Positions 61,003 to 64,000 of a stretch of 64,000 bases of DNA are shown one piece after another; position 1 is the stretch's first letter, and each line of letters opens with the position of its first letter. This stretch comes from Haemophilus parainfluenzae (GTDB lineage Bacteria > Pseudomonadota > Gammaproteobacteria > Enterobacterales > Pasteurellaceae). Location of the stretch: contig NZ_QEPZ01000001.1 in NCBI RefSeq assembly GCF_003253005.1, positions 1 to 64,000 of the forward strand, read 5' to 3'. Position numbers and translations under genes: made by a program. The notes beneath the pieces are model-generated. The model had not been told where the DNA came from. It ran no database searches and worked only from the letters and a program-made list of their open reading frames with translations.

Positions 61003-62499
61003 ATTCTTACTTATATAAAAAATTTATTTGGTAAAAAAACTAAAAAAGAAACTGAAACCAATATAAATTCGCCTGTCCCAAAAACGGCGCCAAAAACTGA
61101 AAAACCAAGCGTTTCAAAAGCAGAGCGTTCACAACCAAAGATCGCCCCGTCCTCTTCTCACCATAAAAAAACGAACACCCAAGCGCATCGTCACGACAAA
61201 CATACCGTTAAAGCCTCTCATTTTGGTATTACCCCACGTATGTTTAGCCGTAATGCCATTACCGTGGTAGAAAAATTGCAACGTCAAGGTTATGACGCTT
61301 ATATCGTTGGTGGTTGTTTGCGTGATTTATTGTTAGGTAAACACCCAAAAGATTTTGATGTAGCAACGAATGCGCGTCCCGACCAAATTCAAGCGGTATT
61401 CCAACGTCAATGCCGTTTAGTTGGTCGTCGTTTCCGTCTTGCGCACATTATGTTTGGTCGCGATGTGATCGAAGTGGCCACATTCCGTGCTAGCCATTCG
61501 GATGCGCGCAGCGAAAATCAAGCCAAACAAAGCGATGAGGGAATGTTACTGCGTGATAACGTGTATGGCACCATTGAACAAGATGCGGAGCGTCGTGACT
61601 TTACCGTAAACGCCCTTTACTACAATCCGCAAGATAATACGCTGCGTGATTACTTCAACGGAATTGATGACCTGAAAAACGGAAAATTACGTCTGATTGG
61701 CGATCCTGTAACCCGTTATCAAGAAGATCCTGTGCGTATGCTACGCTCTGTGCGCTTTATGGCGAAATTGGATATGTTCTTGGAAAAACCAAGTGAACAG
61801 CCCATTCGTGAGCTTGCACCATTGCTGAAAAATATTCCACCCGCACGTTTATTCGATGAAAGCTTAAAATTATTGCAGTCTGGCAATGGCGTAAAAACCT
61901 ATAAATTACTGCGTCAATATGGCTTATTTGAACAGCTTTTCCCAAGCTTAACGCCTTATTTCACCGAAAAAGAAGACAGCCTTGCGGAACGCATGATTTT
62001 AACTTCGTTAAATTCAACGGATGAACGCATTGCCGATAAATTACGCATTAATCCAGCCTTCTTATTTGCGGCATTCTTCTGGTATCCATTGCGCGAAAAA
62101 GTGGATGTGTTGAAAAATGAAGGTGGCTTAAACAATCACGATGCTTATGCCCTTGCAGGCAATGAAGTGCTTGATCAATTATGCCGATCATTAGCCGCAC
62201 CTCGTCGTCACACCTCTGTCATTCGTGATATTTGGATGTTGCAATTACAATTGCTTAAACGCACTGGTTCTCACCCTGCTCGCACAATGGAACATCAAAA
62301 ATTCCGAGCAGCCTTTGATTTATTGGCGATGCGTGCTGAAGTGGAAGGCGGTGAAACCGTTGAACTCGCAAAATGGTGGCATGAGTACCAACTCAGCAAT
62401 CAAGAACAACGTCGCCAGTTGGTTCAAGAGCAACAAAAATTGCATCCAGCGCCGAAGAAAAAATATTACCGCAGACGTAAACCTAAGGCGGCTAACTAA
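61003..62499 (+). CDS. pcnB: Poly(A) polymerase I, probable AUU start
   Basis: 498 aa if started at ATT 61003. Nucleotidyltransferase core IVGGCLRDLLLG...KDFDVAT (catalytic DxD), then RRFRLAHIMFG and RRDFTVNALYY; Arg/Lys-rich tail. It adds poly(A) to RNA for decay. The first ATG (61240) is too late: the open frame before it encodes HFGITPR, aligning with E. coli HAISRKD, preceded by a Lys-rich segment. GGAG lies 6 nt before ATT 61003. E. coli pcnB also starts with AUU. An ATG-GAG-TAA mini-frame overlaps the ribosome site. Confidence 0.85.
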   Translation: MLTYIKNLFGKKTKKETETNINSPVPKTAPKTEKPSVSKAERSQPKIAPSSSHHKKTNTQAHRHDKHTVKASHFGITPRMFSRNAITVVEKLQRQGYDAYIVGGCLRDLLLGKHPKDFDVATNARPDQIQAVFQRQCRLVGRRFRLAHIMFGRDVIEVATFRASHSDARSENQAKQSDEGMLLRDNVYGTIEQDAERRDFTVNALYYNPQDNTLRDYFNGIDDLKNGKLRLIGDPVTRYQEDPVRMLRSVRFMAKLDMFLEKPSEQPIRELAPLLKNIPPARLFDESLKLLQSGNGVKTYKLLRQYGLFEQLFPSLTPYFTEKEDSLAERMILTSLNSTDERIADKLRINPAFLFAAFFWYPLREKVDVLKNEGGLNNHDAYALAGNEVLDQLCRSLAAPRRHTSVIRDIWMLQLQLLKRTGSHPARTMEHQKFRAAFDLLAMRAEVEGGETVELAKWWHEYQLSNQEQRRQLVQEQQKLHPAPKKKYYRRRKPKAAN

Positions 62500-63002
62500 T
62501 GGTTCAAGTGTATATCGCCCTTGGCAGCAATTTAAATACGCCTACAGAACAATTAAATTCGGCATTAGAGGCAATTTCTGCGCTTCCTAATACCGAATTA
62601 AAATCGGTCAGCGGATTTTATCAAAGCAAACCATTAGGTCCGCAAGATCAACCGGATTATGTGAACGCAGTGGCAATGATCGAAACCACTCGCCCACCTT
62701 TAGCTTTGCTCGATGAATTGCAACGCATTGAAAATGAACAAGGTCGCGTACGTTTACGTCGTTGGGGTGAGCGTACACTGGATTTGGATATTCTACTTTA
62801 TGGCGATCAAATCATTCAAAATGAACGCTTAACCGTGCCTCATTACGATATGAAAAATCGCGAATTCGTGATTGTGCCGCTTAATGATATCGCACAAGAT
62901 TTGGTTTTACCGGAAGGCGAGAAAGTCGCAGATTTGGTGAAAGCGTTTGAAAATCATCAAATGCATAAAATCAAAAACAGCGAGAAAATTGACCGCACTT
63001 AA
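62499..63002 (+). CDS. folK: HPPK, 6-hydroxymethyl-dihydropterin pyrophosphokinase
   Basis: 167 aa. Typical N terminus YIALGSNLNTP and the ATP/Mg motif RWGERTLDLDILLYGD. Catalyses pyrophosphate transfer in folate synthesis. Start overlaps the pcnB stop by one base (TAATG). It ends within an uptake signal (GACCGCACTTAA). Confidence 0.97.
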   Translation: MVQVYIALGSNLNTPTEQLNSALEAISALPNTELKSVSGFYQSKPLGPQDQPDYVNAVAMIETTRPPLALLDELQRIENEQGRVRLRRWGERTLDLDILLYGDQIIQNERLTVPHYDMKNREFVIVPLNDIAQDLVLPEGEKVADLVKAFENHQMHKIKNSEKIDRT

Positions 63003-63013
63003 CTCAAAACAAA

Positions 63014-63045
63014 AGGGTTGATATTCACTATCAGCCCTTCTTTTT
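63014..63045. terminator. Terminator after folK
   Basis: 10-bp stem AGGGTTGATA / TATCAGCCCT (one G-U pair) with a 5-nt loop and TCTTTTTAA. It can also serve the remnant on the minus strand. Confidence 0.8.
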
Positions 63046-63139
63046 AATCTAAATAACGCTGCCAGAAGAAGTGTGCTACAGCAATCCCTAAAATCACAAA
63101 AATCGAAACTGGCAATGCGGTGCCAAAGGTAAACTCACC
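63044..63139 (-). pseudogene. C-terminal remnant of a membrane protein
   Basis: 31 codons on the minus strand, GEFTFGTALPVSIFV... ending FFWQRYLD and a stop, directly beside the folK terminator. It reads like the last helix of a transporter. It is preceded in frame by a TAA (63140-63142), and nothing homologous continues upstream, so the rest of the gene has been deleted or replaced. Parent family not identified. Confidence 0.5.
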
Positions 63140-63256
63140 TTAAGGATTTTGGAGAGAAAGTGAGGTTGGTTTTTGGGATGTTTTTGGAGGTAGCAAATTT
63201 GATAGTCTCCTAAAGCATGTGCTCATTATTATAAGGAAACGTGTAGTATCTAGAAA

Positions 63257-64000
63257 TCATTTATAATAATTTTTCAATAAAAATTTAGTATTTCTTAATA
63301 GTTTTCCCATTTTGTTCTGCCAATTTGAAAGCATGATGCAAAAGTGTTTATCTGTTAAACCAATAAATTTTAAAACTTGAATTAATAATATCACTTCTAA
63401 TAATGAGCTTAATGCGATTAATTTCTTCGCCCTATCTATGTTTGTCTTTTTCATTGATGGATCATAATGAGTATAATAATTTCGATATCGAACAATATCA
63501 CTAACAAACTTTCCAAATTCTTTATCCGAAAAATCGAGTTTTATCGAATGATAATCGTATGAGTGATTATTTAATATATTTCTTGTATCATCCAGCAAAT
63601 CAGTTAATCTCGCTTTAAAACTTATTTCATTACCATACATTAGTCTTGGTTCTAACCAGGCCAGATACTCTTTAGGACAACACGCCCTTAGCCCCTTACA
63701 CATCGTCTCATAATCAACCTCCGGATATTCCTTACGCTCATTTATTCGTCTATGTAACGCTTCTACGCTTTGAGCCATCCATAAAAAATTAATTTCAGAA
63801 TATTTACTATTAATTATTTTATAAGTTCCATATAACTCAATACTAGGAGCAATTTTCTCAAATCTAGCCATCCAATTTGAGAAAAGTTTAACTTCTTCAT
63901 TTAGTTTAATTACATCATTTAGACTAAAATTAATATCATGTCAACTTAAAGAAACCTGCTCTTTTAACAGAAAATCTCCTTGAAAAATAAAACGAGAATA
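63257..64000 (-). pseudogene. ApeA-like HEPN-domain gene, interrupted and cut by the window edge
   Basis: The C-terminal 204 residues (from ATG 63871) match Apea-like HEPN domains: an early FLWMAQSVEALHRRI helix and a late RNYYTH motif (R130 to H135), the R-x4-H catalytic signature of HEPN ribonucleases. Upstream the same frame stays open to the edge (KEQVSLS, then HDINFSLND), except for one TGA at 63941-63943. The context S-stop-H-D suggests a lost Trp or Arg codon. ApeA proteins defend against phage by abortive infection. The region is AT-rich compared with its neighbours and has no uptake signal. Confidence 0.6.

Noticed and set aside
61240-61242. First ATG as the pcnB start
   Set aside because: Conserved PcnB sequence and a long open frame precede it, and no ribosome site is present.
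63941-63943. TGA in the HEPN gene as selenocysteine
   Set aside because: No hairpin of the SECIS type follows, and HEPN proteins are not selenoproteins; a nonsense change fits better.

Overview
The window is a stretch of a Haemophilus-type (Pasteurellaceae) chromosome. It is AT-rich, densely coded, and scattered with the 9-bp Haemophilus uptake signal (AAGTGCGGT / ACCGCACTT), often as inverted pairs that double as terminators. Gene neighbourhoods match H. influenzae blocks as I remember them (birA-guaB-guaA; afuABC-udk-dcd; dppBCDF-uvrD; fdhD-fdnGHI-fdhE-rimI-holD-rsmC; hitABC; uvrC-kdsB-lpxK-msbA-comEC-dksA-pcnB-folK), but joined in another order. A complete fused glutathione synthase (gshF), which H. 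influenzae is known to lack, points to a relative such as H. parainfluenzae. The species call is inference.

Layout. 1-245: promoter and boxA leader of an rRNA operon that leaves through the left edge. 335-5424: a FAH-like protein, birA, guaB, guaA. 5511-10891: a nonsense-interrupted AEC transporter, a small membrane protein, metR-azlC-azlD, and a large membrane protein of the misnamed 'site-specific recombinase' family. 11037-16449: an afuABC sugar-phosphate ABC transporter with two tandem binding proteins and a good CRP site upstream. 16637-20237: udk, dcd, an AsmA-like protein, sotB. 20285-26452: dppBCDF and SOS-type uvrD. 26596-27642: a third, orphan AfuA-like binding protein. 27710-34492: formate dehydrogenase-N (selenoprotein fdnG, fdnH, fdnI) with fdhD and fdhE. 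34548-40945: rimI, holD, a lipoprotein, rsmC, a PEBP protein, a coiled-coil protein, serC, hisC, tpx. 40982-45712: HAD phosphatase, ybeY, ybeZ, gshF. 45958-51340: a protein-lysine-methyltransferase-like gene and the hitABC ferric iron transporter. 51379-60205: terC, uvrC, the lipid A/Kdo genes kdsB, a short ycaR-like gene, lpxK and msbA, then competence gene comEC. 60468-63002: dksA, pcnB, folK. 63044-64000: a gene remnant and a broken HEPN-domain (ApeA-like) defence gene running off the right edge.

Themes. Nutrient capture dominates: phosphorylated sugars (Afu), ferric iron (Hit), peptides/heme/glutathione (Dpp) and amino-acid export (AzlCD). Formate respiration supports anaerobic life on a host surface. 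DNA uptake is represented by the uptake signals, comEC and a CRP-S-like competence site. SOS repair is represented by uvrD with a LexA box, and by uvrC.

Most of the window is conserved housekeeping DNA. The points most worth follow-up are the divergence of the three AfuA-like binding proteins at their sugar-contacting residues, a probable AUU start codon for pcnB, the PKMT-like methyltransferase, the metR-azlCD operon, and the interrupted HEPN gene at the right edge. I saw no CRISPR array, tRNA gene, intact insertion sequence or prophage.
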